A stretch of 36,633 nt of DNA from a virus, in IMG/VR virus record IMGVR_UViG_3300017964_002012, positions 1 to 36,633 of that record; one strand, written 5' to 3'. Both the position numbers and the translations under genes were made by a program. The notes beneath the pieces are model-generated. The model was not told the origin of the DNA, made no database searches, and saw nothing but the letters and a program-made list of their open reading frames with translations. Position 1 is the first letter of the stretch, and each line of letters opens with the position of its first letter. Positions 8,336 to 17,000 of this stretch are shown one piece after another.

Positions 8336-9041
8336 AATCTTCAATAAATTTTTGTAGAGCAATCACATCATTTTCTAGATGTCGTGATCTCACTTTTTCC
8401 CAAACATATTGATCTCTGTTGGATATATTGAAATTTTTTCTTATTTGCTGTCCTGCATTGTCATCCAATATTTTTTTTGCTTTGAATTCAACTGTCGGCA
8501 AATAGAGACATCTGTTTAACTTACGTGCAACTTTTTGAGTGTAGGAATCGACATGCCAATGCCAAAAATAAACAGGAGCAAGATACCCTAATGTGTTTGT
8601 CCAATTTTTATGAACAGCAAAATGTGCCGCTGGCAAAGGTTCGTCTCCCCATAATTGTGTTTCATTACTTAATTGTTTTGTTCCTTTATTCCTGCCATCG
8701 TTTGGTACGACCATTAAAATTTTATCATCAAAATTATTAAATTGTTCTATTATTAATTGATCCCAGTCTTTAGTTTTAACTTGTACATCGTCTCCCATGA
8801 GCATCACAATGTCGTTGGTTGCTTTTTCACACATCAAATTCCAACTGTAACACGTTGATTGGTTGGGACCTATCGTATAGTGTTTTTCATCAATGATATC
8901 ACGATAATGCTCTAACTTTTCATCATCATCATTTAAATAAAAAAGAAATTCAGTTTCGTTTTTTTGATTAGCCGTTGCTGTATCAATTAAACGTTTGGCT
9001 AATTCGGGTCTTCCTCTAGAAGGACAACAAAACGAAATCAT
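8313..9041 (-). CDS. GT2-like glycosyltransferase
   Basis: This 242-residue protein has an N-terminus (ISFCCPSRGRPELAKRLI) typical of family 2-like transferases, an acidic NDDDE patch at about residues 37-41 and a DxD-like GDDV at 83-86. A HWHVDSYT segment may supply late-domain residues. It is the last gene of a four-gene minus-strand operon (transferase, epimerase, FkbM methyltransferase, GT-B-like protein), overlapping the epimerase gene by 4 bases. Likely acts on a surface polysaccharide or glycolipid precursor. The GT-A call is moderate to good; specificity unknown. Confidence 0.7.
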   Translation of the reverse strand: MISFCCPSRGRPELAKRLIDTATANQKNETEFLFYLNDDDEKLEHYRDIIDEKHYTIGPNQSTCYSWNLMCEKATNDIVMLMGDDVQVKTKDWDQLIIEQFNNFDDKILMVVPNDGRNKGTKQLSNETQLWGDEPLPAAHFAVHKNWTNTLGYLAPVYFWHWHVDSYTQKVARKLNRCLYLPTVEFKAKKILDDNAGQQIRKNFNISNRDQYVWEKVRSRHLENDVIALQKFIEDFNLKKDL

Positions 9042-10042
9042 ATTAATTTATTTTTCCAAGTATCGGGTGTGTGTTCATTAATAATTTCTAAAGGTAAATG
9101 ATATTGAAATTTTTTTGTTCCTCTAGATCTGATATATTCTGCTGTTTTTTTAACAGACTGTCTCATATTTGTTGTTGTTTTATATCCTAGGAGTGTTCTA
9201 GCCTTGTCAGAAGAACACGTTGCTAATTTTACTTCTTTTGGTCTATCTTTATGATGTATAGGATTTAGATTTACACCTGTTTCATTGGCACACGCTTCTG
9301 CCAATTGATTTATGGTAACAGGTTCTTCGTCGGGTCCTATGTTAACTACTTCACCTACTACATTATCATTAAATGCCAATGCATTTAAACAATACAAACA
9401 ATCGTCGATATAACTAAAACATCTTTTCTGTTCGCCATCTCCGTATATGATCGGCTGTTTACCTTGCAACATCCTGTTCAACATTATACTCATTACATTT
9501 CTAAAAGGATCATCATATTTCTGTCGAGGTCCTACAATATTATGAGGCACAGCAATAACATATTCCACACCGTGTGTTTCACATAGATTTTTTAAAACGT
9601 CTTCACCGGCTTTTTTTGCAATACCATATGGATCTTGTGGTCGACATTCGTAAGTTTCTTTATAAGGTAATTCGTCATGATGTCCATATCTTGCCATACT
9701 CGAGCAATATACAATCCTTTTGACATTATTTCTAATAGCCGCAGTAATTGTAGTTACAGAGGCTTCAAAAATATTTCTAGTAACTAAAACTGGAGAAAAT
9801 ACCGATAGACCTTCGTATGCCGTGGCCGCTGTATGATAGACAATATCGCAGTCTTTCATTGCTTTAGTCAAATTTTCTAAATCGCAACAATCTATTTGAT
9901 GAAACTCCACATCTTGTGGTACATTATCAACATACCCACCAATCATGTTATCATTACCAGCAACAGTGTGTCCGTTTGATAACATCAGGTCTGCTAAATG
10001 AGATCCAAGGAATCCTGCAACTCCAGTTATAAAAATTTTCAT
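9038..10042 (-). CDS. NAD-dependent sugar epimerase/dehydratase (extended SDR)
   Basis: This 334-residue protein has the Rossmann GxxGxxG (G7, G10, G13 in TGVAGFLGSH), the catalytic YxxxK (Y139, K143) and a preceding Ser-rich strand (VYCSSMA), which together define extended short-chain dehydrogenases acting on nucleotide sugars. The length is normal for UDP-glucose 4-epimerase or dTDP-glucose dehydratase-type enzymes. It would make an activated sugar for the neighbouring transferases. It overlaps its neighbours on both sides by 4 bases, so one minus-strand operon is clear. The exact sugar cannot be read from the sequence. Confidence 0.9.
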   Translation of the reverse strand: MKIFITGVAGFLGSHLADLMLSNGHTVAGNDNMIGGYVDNVPQDVEFHQIDCCDLENLTKAMKDCDIVYHTAATAYEGLSVFSPVLVTRNIFEASVTTITAAIRNNVKRIVYCSSMARYGHHDELPYKETYECRPQDPYGIAKKAGEDVLKNLCETHGVEYVIAVPHNIVGPRQKYDDPFRNVMSIMLNRMLQGKQPIIYGDGEQKRCFSYIDDCLYCLNALAFNDNVVGEVVNIGPDEEPVTINQLAEACANETGVNLNPIHHKDRPKEVKLATCSSDKARTLLGYKTTTNMRQSVKKTAEYIRSRGTKKFQYHLPLEIINEHTPDTWKNKLI

Positions 10043-10677
10043 ATACGATTATTTACAAATACCTTATCCGGCCAAATATTAATTAGTGTTCTAAATCCTA
10101 GATCTTCTAGATATTTTTCAATCTCAATATTACTCGATTGATATTTTTTAGAATTATTATTCAATTCTATCATTAAAAATTTACATTTTTTTAAAGTTTT
10201 TTCACCACCTTTTAAAACTTTCATTTCAAAGCCTTCCACATCAATTTTGATCAAATCAACATTATCAAAATTAAAATCGTCAATTGTTTGTAGTTGTATA
10301 TTACCATTTTCGATTATTCTTTTGGCTTGTGTAAAATCATCATTAGATAGAGATACCATGTCATTACTATCACCTAACGCAATCATTTTTGGATCAACAT
10401 TTACATATGGAGCAACGTTTCTGGTCAAACAAGTAAAATGAGTTTTATCTGGTTCGAAAGCATGAACCCGCTGACTATATTTGGCTATTGCTATTGACCA
10501 CGTTCCACACCATGCTCCGATGTCTAACACAGTTCTAAAAGTTTGATGTTGAGACTTGCACCATTCAATAAAACTATTCAAACATTTATTTTGTGTGAAA
10601 GGTTGTCCGTTTTTCCATTGCTCGATATGTATATCATTAGATGGTACCCATAAATTATTAACTTTCTCTATCTTCAT
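10039..10677 (-). CDS. FkbM-family methyltransferase
   Basis: This 212-residue protein carries SAM motif I (LDIGAWCGTWS, residues 51-61), the acidic ribose-binding strand end (HAFEPD, 72-77) and the family-typical IKIDVEGFE followed by VLKGGEKTL. FkbM enzymes are O-methyltransferases often found in polysaccharide and glycan loci, where they methylate sugar hydroxyls. Gene order and 4-base overlaps on both sides put it in the same operon as the epimerase. It is therefore likely to cap or decorate a glycan, by inference. Confidence 0.88.
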   Translation of the reverse strand: MKIEKVNNLWVPSNDIHIEQWKNGQPFTQNKCLNSFIEWCKSQHQTFRTVLDIGAWCGTWSIAIAKYSQRVHAFEPDKTHFTCLTRNVAPYVNVDPKMIALGDSNDMVSLSNDDFTQAKRIIENGNIQLQTIDDFNFDNVDLIKIDVEGFEMKVLKGGEKTLKKCKFLMIELNNNSKKYQSSNIEIEKYLEDLGFRTLINIWPDKVFVNNRI

Positions 10678-11489
10678 AATATTTTAAGATCCTGTAAAAT
10701 CTTTACTGCAACACCATTGTCAAATTCTTCCGGAGTGAACTGTTGATAACAAAGACTGTTGAACCAGTCCGTAGGGTCTTGCCAGTTGGGATTTTCGATA
10801 TCTGCTAAATTCGTATTAGTAATCGGTGCCGCAAAACTACTAGGATGACAAAAAACCGGTATACCCATCGCTATTGCTTCAACGGCAACTGTGCTTACAC
10901 TAGTCACAACTGCCCAAGCATTTTTAAGATCCTCGGACAATGGCACATCTGCTTCACTCGGACCACTGGTTCCTCTACCTCTAGGTTTTTCTCTCCATTT
11001 AAGCGGACGGTCTGTATACTGACTAAGTTCGTGCATAGTATTAACATGCCAATTATTTTCACCAAAACAATTTTGCATATTATAACTGCTCGGACATATC
11101 AGTATGTGCTCGCCTTTTTTTCTAATGTCATTTATCTTAACGTCAAATTTTTTAAAACGATCCGAAGGACAACCTTCAATCAAAGGAACGTGTATTCCGT
11201 TTTTTGAAATCCTCCACCAATGATTATCTGGTTTTAAATTCTTATTATTAAATCTTCCAAAGTATGGTGCATCTGTATACCACCAATCTTGTTTGCCATA
11301 CATTTTTAGGTATTTGATCATGTCAAGATTATGATTTACCAATCCCCAAAACATACACGGAGTATCAGGAGATTGCTCGACGCTGTTATCGGCCACAAAT
11401 ACCTTTGTTGGCCATGTTTTTTTAACACCGTTAAAGACTTCCCACGCCTTACTCTTGGGATTACTAAACGGTGCGTAAATTGTTAACAT
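10674..11489 (-). CDS. GT-B-like capsule/LPS transferase family protein, paralog 1
   Basis: This 271-residue protein is one of four homologs in this island. The shared C-terminal block reads WAVVTSVSTVAVEAIAMGIP here: a strand, a Ser/Thr-rich turn, a helix with a central Glu, then GIPVF. It is followed by PI..T.LADIENP and a W..L.Y..FT..E...G tail. This resembles the donor-binding end of GT-B transferases of the capsule-synthesis/Kdo-transferase type. First gene of the minus-strand glycan operon, starting opposite the GT61 gene. Enzyme activity is inferred from fold-like motifs and context. Confidence 0.6.
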   Translation of the reverse strand: MLTIYAPFSNPKSKAWEVFNGVKKTWPTKVFVADNSVEQSPDTPCMFWGLVNHNLDMIKYLKMYGKQDWWYTDAPYFGRFNNKNLKPDNHWWRISKNGIHVPLIEGCPSDRFKKFDVKINDIRKKGEHILICPSSYNMQNCFGENNWHVNTMHELSQYTDRPLKWREKPRGRGTSGPSEADVPLSEDLKNAWAVVTSVSTVAVEAIAMGIPVFCHPSSFAAPITNTNLADIENPNWQDPTDWFNSLCYQQFTPEEFDNGVAVKILQDLKIL

Positions 11490-11518
11490 TAATTTAATCT
11501 TTTATTAAAAATATTATC

Positions 11519-11547
11519 TTGGACATTTGTATATTTTATAGTATAAT
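11519..11547 (+). promoter_or_regulatory. Sigma70-like promoter of the plus-strand glycan operon
   Basis: TTGGAC (11519-11524) and a perfect TATAAT (11542-11547) are separated by 17 bases. The predicted start is near 11554, only about 7 bases before the ATG at 11561, leaving no room for a normal ribosome-binding site. It lies in the 71-base divergent gap between the two glycan operons. Confidence 0.6.
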
Positions 11548-11560
11548 TAACAGAAATACA

Positions 11561-12640
11561 ATGATTTATAAAAATATTACCAGCATAAAGTATTTTGAAG
11601 AACGATTTCAAAAATACGACTCGGCAATAAGTTACTCGGTAAACTATCACGAACAAGCACCACAAACAGAGTTTGTTTCAAATCCAACATTTGTGGGGTC
11701 GTTCAATGACTGTGTTGTACATAGTTTGCCTTTTTTGATTACAAATGATAACCATCTGATCACAAATCATGTATGGCCTTTATTAGATAAAGTAAGGAAC
11801 AAACCAAATAAATCACATAATTTATGGACAAAATGGGGAGACAATGTTGATATAGATCTTCCGTCGGTCTCAAAAGTTTTTAACGAAGAGCAAACCTATG
11901 TGTGGTTGCCCATCGACGAACCCAGTTCAGAAAATCCATGGCACATCTGGATAGATGTTGTATCTAAATTTAGATTGGTGTTAAATGTTTGTAACAAACC
12001 CTTAAAAGATTTTGTTTTCATTTTAAGTAATGAAAGCAAGTATTTTAATCGTGTTGTAAAAGAAATTTTTCCCAATATAAAATATCATGTGATGCCTAAA
12101 CAATCAGTTTGGAAATTTAAACATTTGATAGTACCAACAATGAGCAATCACAAAGACGGCATACTTGTGCCCGACATGGCGACCTGGATTAGAAAAAATA
12201 TACAAATTAAAAGTGGTGCTAACAACAGAAAAATTTTTATATCGAGAGATGATGCAGTTATTAGAAAATTGACAAATTCCGAGGAGTTGTTCATGTTCTT
12301 GAAAGGATGGGAAATAGTGACCTTATCAAAATTAACTATCAAAGAACAGATGAAAGTATTCGCAGAGGCTTCACACGTAATGAGCACACACGGTGCCGGT
12401 TTGACAAATCTTTTATGGTGTCAACCCGGAACCAAAGTATACGAATTAAGTGTTCCAGAACAGATAACAAAAAAAGTTTATCCAGTATTAAGTTATTGCT
12501 TACATTTGAAGCATAAAGTAATATTAGGTGAATTAGTTAAACTTAATTTTGACAAAAAACCTTCTAATATAAAACGTTTGAGAAACGACGGAAATATTAG
12601 AATAAATGTAAAAGATGTGTTAGAAAAAATAAATCAATGA
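11561..12640 (+). CDS. GT61-family glycosyltransferase
   Basis: This 359-residue protein has the GT61 (DUF563) core: KIFISRDDA, then EEL and a GWEIV strand, then EQMKVFAEASHVMSTHGAG and TNLLWCQPGTKVYEL. The HGAGLTN motif is the family hallmark. GT61 members transfer xylose, GlcNAc and related sugars to glycans and polysaccharides. The ATG at 11561 is chosen because the upstream TTG at 11519 is the -35 box of the promoter. The 3' end overlaps the next gene by 4 bases. First gene of a six-gene plus-strand glycan run. Confidence 0.85.
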   Translation: MIYKNITSIKYFEERFQKYDSAISYSVNYHEQAPQTEFVSNPTFVGSFNDCVVHSLPFLITNDNHLITNHVWPLLDKVRNKPNKSHNLWTKWGDNVDIDLPSVSKVFNEEQTYVWLPIDEPSSENPWHIWIDVVSKFRLVLNVCNKPLKDFVFILSNESKYFNRVVKEIFPNIKYHVMPKQSVWKFKHLIVPTMSNHKDGILVPDMATWIRKNIQIKSGANNRKIFISRDDAVIRKLTNSEELFMFLKGWEIVTLSKLTIKEQMKVFAEASHVMSTHGAGLTNLLWCQPGTKVYELSVPEQITKKVYPVLSYCLHLKHKVILGELVKLNFDKKPSNIKRLRNDGNIRINVKDVLEKINQ

Positions 12641-13452
12641 TTTACTTGAGCAATACCAACCGGAAAGTTACTGAAAAGTATATTGAATTTTTTCATAAAG
12701 GAATAAAAGATTCCTTAATAATTCCAACCAACGAGATATCGTCAAAGAAAGATATCGACGCTATTTGTTTTTTTGGTATTTTAAGAGGAACAAATTTAAT
12801 TTGGGAATTTTGTAAAAAGAATAAAATCAATTTCTTTTACATGGATAGACCGTATTGGGGAGAAAGCAGAACATCACCTTACTGGCTAAGGATAGTAAAA
12901 AATAACCATGTTAAAAATATGTTAGAGCAAAGACCCGATGACCGTTTTAAACAATCGTATAAAGGAGATATAAAACCTTATCATAAAAGCGGTAAAAAAA
13001 TATTAGTTTGTCCGCCAACCGAATCAATTGGTATTTTTTTTAATTGTACGAACTGGCTAGATGATACGTTGAAAATTCTTAGACAGCATACCGATAGAGA
13101 AATTTTAATTAGAGATAAGCCGTACAACCCGTCAGCATTTTTAGGAAAAGACGGAATAATACACACAGGAAAAAATACCACTATGACAGACAAGGAAAAG
13201 ATCAACTGGAATGACATCCATGCTGTGGTAACTTTTAATAGTTCAATAACACTCAAGGCATTGGCTAATGGAGTTCCGGTATTTACAGATGAAAACAATT
13301 GTGCTTTTCCAATAGCAGAAAAAGACTTTTCAAAAATTGAAAAACCATTGTATCAAGATCCCAGGCCGTTGTTTTACAGTCTTGCTTATGGTCAGTTTAA
13401 TGCAAATGAAATGTCGGATGGAACAGCATGGAGAACATTAAATGGATGTTGA
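12637..13452 (+). CDS. GT-B-like capsule/LPS transferase family protein, paralog 2
   Basis: This 271-residue homolog of the proteins at 10674, 13442 and 16121 has a C-terminal block HAVVTFNSSITLKALANGVP followed by VF, and then PIAEKDFSKIEKP and FYSLAYGQF. An N-terminal half shares the FYMDRPYWGE / Y..R..K.N and RPDDRFK elements with paralog 1. It ends slightly earlier than paralogs 3 and 4, at AWRTLNGC, without the final basic helix. It overlaps GT61 by 4 bases and paralog 3 by 11 bases. Probably a cytoplasmic sugar transferase; activity unproven. Confidence 0.6.
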   Translation: MIYLSNTNRKVTEKYIEFFHKGIKDSLIIPTNEISSKKDIDAICFFGILRGTNLIWEFCKKNKINFFYMDRPYWGESRTSPYWLRIVKNNHVKNMLEQRPDDRFKQSYKGDIKPYHKSGKKILVCPPTESIGIFFNCTNWLDDTLKILRQHTDREILIRDKPYNPSAFLGKDGIIHTGKNTTMTDKEKINWNDIHAVVTFNSSITLKALANGVPVFTDENNCAFPIAEKDFSKIEKPLYQDPRPLFYSLAYGQFNANEMSDGTAWRTLNGC

Positions 13453-14425
13453 AATTTTTAGAAGAACAGTAAAAGATAGGAAAAGAGGAGCCAGTTGGAA
13501 ATTACTAGAAGACATGGCCGACGGAATTCGTGCTTGTGGAGATAATCCAATTATTATAAACAAAAATAAAGAAGGACCCACAGAACCGGGAGAAATGGTT
13601 CCAACCACAAAAATCTGTTGTATGTTTGGCTATGGTGGCACAAATCAAAAACATCACACAAAAGGAAGACGTCTCGAACTTGTTAATAATGCAAAATCTA
13701 AAGGATCTTATGTTATAACATTCGATGGAGGAATTCTTTCTAGTTTTGGAAATACTATAACACACCCCGAACATCATTGGCGAGTATCTTTATTCAGTCC
13801 AATGAATAATGGAAATTTTTTATCGGATAATTCACCAAAGGACAGATGGGAAAATATGTGTAAAATTTGGAATGTCAAATACGAACCATGGAGAAAATCT
13901 AATACAAACGATCCAATATTGTTTGTTCTTCAGCCACAAGACAACTGGTCGATGAACGAATTAGATCCTATTAAATGGCTTAATGACGTGTATAATAAAA
14001 TTAGACCGTTAACAAATCGACCGTTGATGGCTAGGCCACATCCAAATCATATGGCACAAATGATCAAAAGAAAAAACGAACTACCTAAAGATGTAGAACT
14101 ATTAAGTGGACCGACTAGTTGGTCTGGGGATAATAAAAAATATTATAGATTTAATTTTCAAGACGTAATTGCAAACTGTCATGCAGTAATAAGTCATAAC
14201 TCAACTGCAACTGTTGATAGTTGTATTAGAGGAATTCCAACATTCTGTACTTCGGATTTAGCATTATGTTGGCCTGTAGCAAATAAAGATCTAACAATGA
14301 TAGAAACCCCGGAACTCCCGGATCGAACGCAATGGGTATATGATATAGGCTATAAGATGTGGAGTACTGAAGAAATCAAAAGTGGAAAAGTTTTTAAAAG
14401 ATTCAAGGAAAAATTAGGATTATGA
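13442..14425 (+). CDS. GT-B-like capsule/LPS transferase family protein, paralog 3
   Basis: This 327-residue member is the longest of the four paralogs. It contains the RPLMARPHPNH strand-turn typical of the GT-B C-terminal domain and the family block HAVISHNSTATVDSCIRGIP, then PVANKDLTMIETPELPDR and a W..EEI.SGK tail. An additional N-terminal stretch of about 55 residues contains VPTTKICCMFGYGGTNQKH. It overlaps paralog 2 by 11 bases and the sulfotransferase gene by 4 bases. A transferase adding a sugar to a surface glycan is the likely role. Confidence 0.62.
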   Translation: MDVEIFRRTVKDRKRGASWKLLEDMADGIRACGDNPIIINKNKEGPTEPGEMVPTTKICCMFGYGGTNQKHHTKGRRLELVNNAKSKGSYVITFDGGILSSFGNTITHPEHHWRVSLFSPMNNGNFLSDNSPKDRWENMCKIWNVKYEPWRKSNTNDPILFVLQPQDNWSMNELDPIKWLNDVYNKIRPLTNRPLMARPHPNHMAQMIKRKNELPKDVELLSGPTSWSGDNKKYYRFNFQDVIANCHAVISHNSTATVDSCIRGIPTFCTSDLALCWPVANKDLTMIETPELPDRTQWVYDIGYKMWSTEEIKSGKVFKRFKEKLGL

Positions 14426-15201
14426 AATTTGCTAGATTCACTAGAATAGAACAGGAATTAGAAAGTTGTGCTTTCTTAATTTTAAGTTTTCCTCGTTGTG
14501 GAAGAACATGGATGAAACATTTACTTGGTTATTATATTGAAAAAAAATACGAAGTCCCTTTTACTAAATGGTTAGATAGACCTAGGAAAGGAATACCTCG
14601 TATTAGTTTTCGACACGATTTTATGAGCACCACAGGACATATCCCATGGGACGTGTATTTTGAAATACAAGATAATAAAAAATTTATTTTTACGGACAGC
14701 ATGAAACATAATAAAATTGTTTATCTTTTTAGAGATCCGTTGGATGTGTTATTCAGTTATTGGCCTTACTTGCAAAGTATTCCATATAAAAATTTTACAC
14801 CACCACAATATGAAAATATTTTAGACTTCGCACACGATAAAAAATGGGGTTTGAATATCATAATAAATTTTATGAATATGCAAGTTGAACACTATAAACA
14901 AAATACCAATAATAAACTTGTTATCAATTACGAAAATATGAAAAACAAAGACACCGAATGGGAAAAGTTAATCACTTTTATTTTTGGGGATTTTGATAAA
15001 AATATATTTCTCTATGCCAACGAACAAACGAAATTTTCTAAAATGCAAGAAAAAAATGATAAAAATAAGCCAGAAGATATAAGATTTTATAGACGCGGAG
15101 GTTCAAACTATATTAATGAATTACCAATATCACAACAAGAAATTTTAAAAAGTTGGCCGGGACTAAATCAAATTAAAAATAATATAAAAAATATAAGTTA
15201 A
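14422..15201 (+). CDS. PAPS-dependent sulfotransferase-like protein
   Basis: This 259-residue protein has the 5'-phosphosulfate loop as FPRCGRTWMKHLLG (residues 23-36; the usual form is PKSGTTW) and the 3'-phosphate motif as KIVYLFRDPLDVLFSYW (98-114), with R104 and S112 in the expected places. These are the two defining PAPS-binding motifs of the sulfotransferase fold. Within a glycan island it would add sulfate to a sugar or lipid. It overlaps paralog 3 by 4 bases. A phage-borne sulfotransferase is uncommon. Acceptor unknown; the family call is strong. Confidence 0.82.
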   Translation: MKFARFTRIEQELESCAFLILSFPRCGRTWMKHLLGYYIEKKYEVPFTKWLDRPRKGIPRISFRHDFMSTTGHIPWDVYFEIQDNKKFIFTDSMKHNKIVYLFRDPLDVLFSYWPYLQSIPYKNFTPPQYENILDFAHDKKWGLNIIINFMNMQVEHYKQNTNNKLVINYENMKNKDTEWEKLITFIFGDFDKNIFLYANEQTKFSKMQEKNDKNKPEDIRFYRRGGSNYINELPISQQEILKSWPGLNQIKNNIKNIS

Positions 15202-15215
15202 ATATAAAAATCATA

Positions 15216-16124
15216 ATGAAAATTAAAGTAATAACATCGTACAAACCGGGTACCTGGGAACAATATTCTCGTAAAGGAATTGAAAGTATGGCTCAGAATT
15301 TCCCGGCAGACGTTGATATAGTAGTATATGCAGAAGAACCAAAGCCTCAATGCAGTTATGAAAGAATAAAATGGATTGATTTAAACTCCGCTGAACCAGA
15401 ATTATTTAATTTTAAAAACAAACACAAACACGATCCTGTCGCCAACGGAGAACTTCAAGAGATACCAGACGGTGTAAGAAGACCAATTGAGCTGAAAGAC
15501 AAAGGTGGAAAAGATGCTACCAAAGGATCATTTTTATGGGCGGCTGTTCGATTTGCTAACAAAGTGTTCTGTGTTATTAACGGTGTAAGAAATTCTAAAG
15601 ATTACGATTATGTCATATGGGTCGATGCAGATACTTTCACATTTAGACCTGTACCAAAAAACTTTTTTGAATCTTTATTACCAGAAAACACCATGGTCAC
15701 TTACCTAGGAAGAGAAAATCCCAATTTAAAGGATGGCGGAAAATATCCGGAATGTGGTTTTGTTGGTTATAATTTAAAACATCATGAGATACAAAATTTC
15801 GTAAACGAATGGGAACAACTTTATGTGACCGACGAAGTATTTAAATTATTGGAATGGCATGATTCATATGTGTTTTGGCATCTTGTAAAAAAATATCAAA
15901 AAGAAAAACATATAGCAGTCAACGATATAGGATACTGGAAAGGCATAAAAGGTCATCATGTTTTTGTTAATAGCGAACTTGGACTTTACATGGATCACAT
16001 GAAAGGAAAAAGAAAAAAATTAGGGAGCAGTGCCAAAAATGATTTTAGACAACAAAAATTAACAGATGTAAAAAACTTAACAGAAATAGAATACTGGACA
16101 AAAGTTCCACCAACATTAAAATGA
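15216..16124 (+). CDS. GT-A fold glycosyltransferase with DAD motif
   Basis: This 302-residue protein starts MKIKVITSYKPGTW and has a DxD site, D137-A138-D139, in YVIWVDADTF. A GFVGYNL strand and a W.DSYVFW helix follow, as in small GT-A enzymes that use nucleotide sugars. The C-terminal GLYMDHMKG may carry a metal-binding His. It overlaps paralog 4 by 4 bases, so it belongs to the same transcript. Exact family not assignable by eye; the GT8-like protein at 7655 is only distantly similar. Confidence 0.7.
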   Translation: MKIKVITSYKPGTWEQYSRKGIESMAQNFPADVDIVVYAEEPKPQCSYERIKWIDLNSAEPELFNFKNKHKHDPVANGELQEIPDGVRRPIELKDKGGKDATKGSFLWAAVRFANKVFCVINGVRNSKDYDYVIWVDADTFTFRPVPKNFFESLLPENTMVTYLGRENPNLKDGGKYPECGFVGYNLKHHEIQNFVNEWEQLYVTDEVFKLLEWHDSYVFWHLVKKYQKEKHIAVNDIGYWKGIKGHHVFVNSELGLYMDHMKGKRKKLGSSAKNDFRQQKLTDVKNLTEIEYWTKVPPTLK

Positions 16125-16996
16125 AAATAGCAATCTTTCCAGAATACGGTAGTTTAAATTCAAAGCCTGTGTTTGAGGCATTCATAAAACATCTACAAGA
16201 AAAAAATGAAAAGATTATGATTAACAAGTACGATAACACTTGTGATATTGCTGTTATATGGAGTGTGCTTTGGCGGGGAAGAATGGAAAAAAATAAAGAA
16301 GTTTGGGATTTTTTTAAAAAACATAATAAGCCAATAGTAGTATTAGAAGTAGGTGGAATCAAAAGAAATGTCACATGGAAAATGGGAATAAACGGAATTA
16401 ATAGAGACGCCGATTTTGCCAATCATGTTTTTGATGACAAGAGATGGCCAAAATTTAATATAGAAATGAAACCATGGAACAAAACTGGAAATGTCATTGT
16501 AATATGTGGACAACACGATACTAGTAACCAATGGGTAGGGCAACCCAAAATGAATGTGTGGGTTGAACAACAAATAAAAGAAATAAGAAAATATACACAA
16601 CGCCCGATCTTGGTTAGACCACATCCTAGAAATCCTTTTGAATTAAAAAATAAAACATGGCCCGCTGTAAGAATCAAACGTCCTATAAGAGATTTATCAA
16701 CATACGACGATACAGATTTTAAAAAAACGTTGACATCCACGTGGGCAGTTATTAATCATTCTTCTAATCCTGCCATGGAATCTGTATTCAATGGTATACC
16801 TGTGTTTGTATCGGAATCTAGTTTATGTTATGACGTAGGAAATAGTTCAATCACAGATATAGAACATCCGGCTATGCCAAACAGACAACAATGGGCAAAT
16901 AAATTAGCATATACAGAATGGACAACTGACGAAATTAGAGACGGTATACCATGGAGAAGAATTAGAGAAAGGTTGTTAGAAAAATACATTAAATAA
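16121..16996 (+). CDS. GT-B-like capsule/LPS transferase family protein, paralog 4
   Basis: This 291-residue fourth paralog has QRPILVRPHPRNPF, corresponding to the RPLMARPHP stretch of paralog 3, and WAVINHSSNPAMESVFNGIP followed by VFVSESSLCYDVG. It then has ITDIEHPAMPNRQQW and a tail (WTTDEIRDG.PWRRI) that is shared with the others. Its N-terminus, MKIAIFPEYGSLNSKPVFEA, is a Rossmann-type strand-loop-helix. It overlaps the DAD transferase gene by 4 bases and is followed 4 bases later by the GT42-like gene. Same functional inference as its paralogs. Confidence 0.62.
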   Translation: MKIAIFPEYGSLNSKPVFEAFIKHLQEKNEKIMINKYDNTCDIAVIWSVLWRGRMEKNKEVWDFFKKHNKPIVVLEVGGIKRNVTWKMGINGINRDADFANHVFDDKRWPKFNIEMKPWNKTGNVIVICGQHDTSNQWVGQPKMNVWVEQQIKEIRKYTQRPILVRPHPRNPFELKNKTWPAVRIKRPIRDLSTYDDTDFKKTLTSTWAVINHSSNPAMESVFNGIPVFVSESSLCYDVGNSSITDIEHPAMPNRQQWANKLAYTEWTTDEIRDGIPWRRIRERLLEKYIK

Positions 16997-17000
16997 AATT

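Noticed and set aside
12637-13452. Frameshift or truncation of paralog 2 relative to its longer relatives
   Set aside because: It lacks the final basic helix, but the next gene starts with an 11-base overlap and no continuation of the missing segment is seen in other frames, so it looks naturally shorter.
12981-13777. Minus-strand open frames of 90-105 codons inside the glycan genes
   Set aside because: They are antisense shadows of well-supported plus-strand genes, with Phe/Ser/Cys-rich composition and no start signals.
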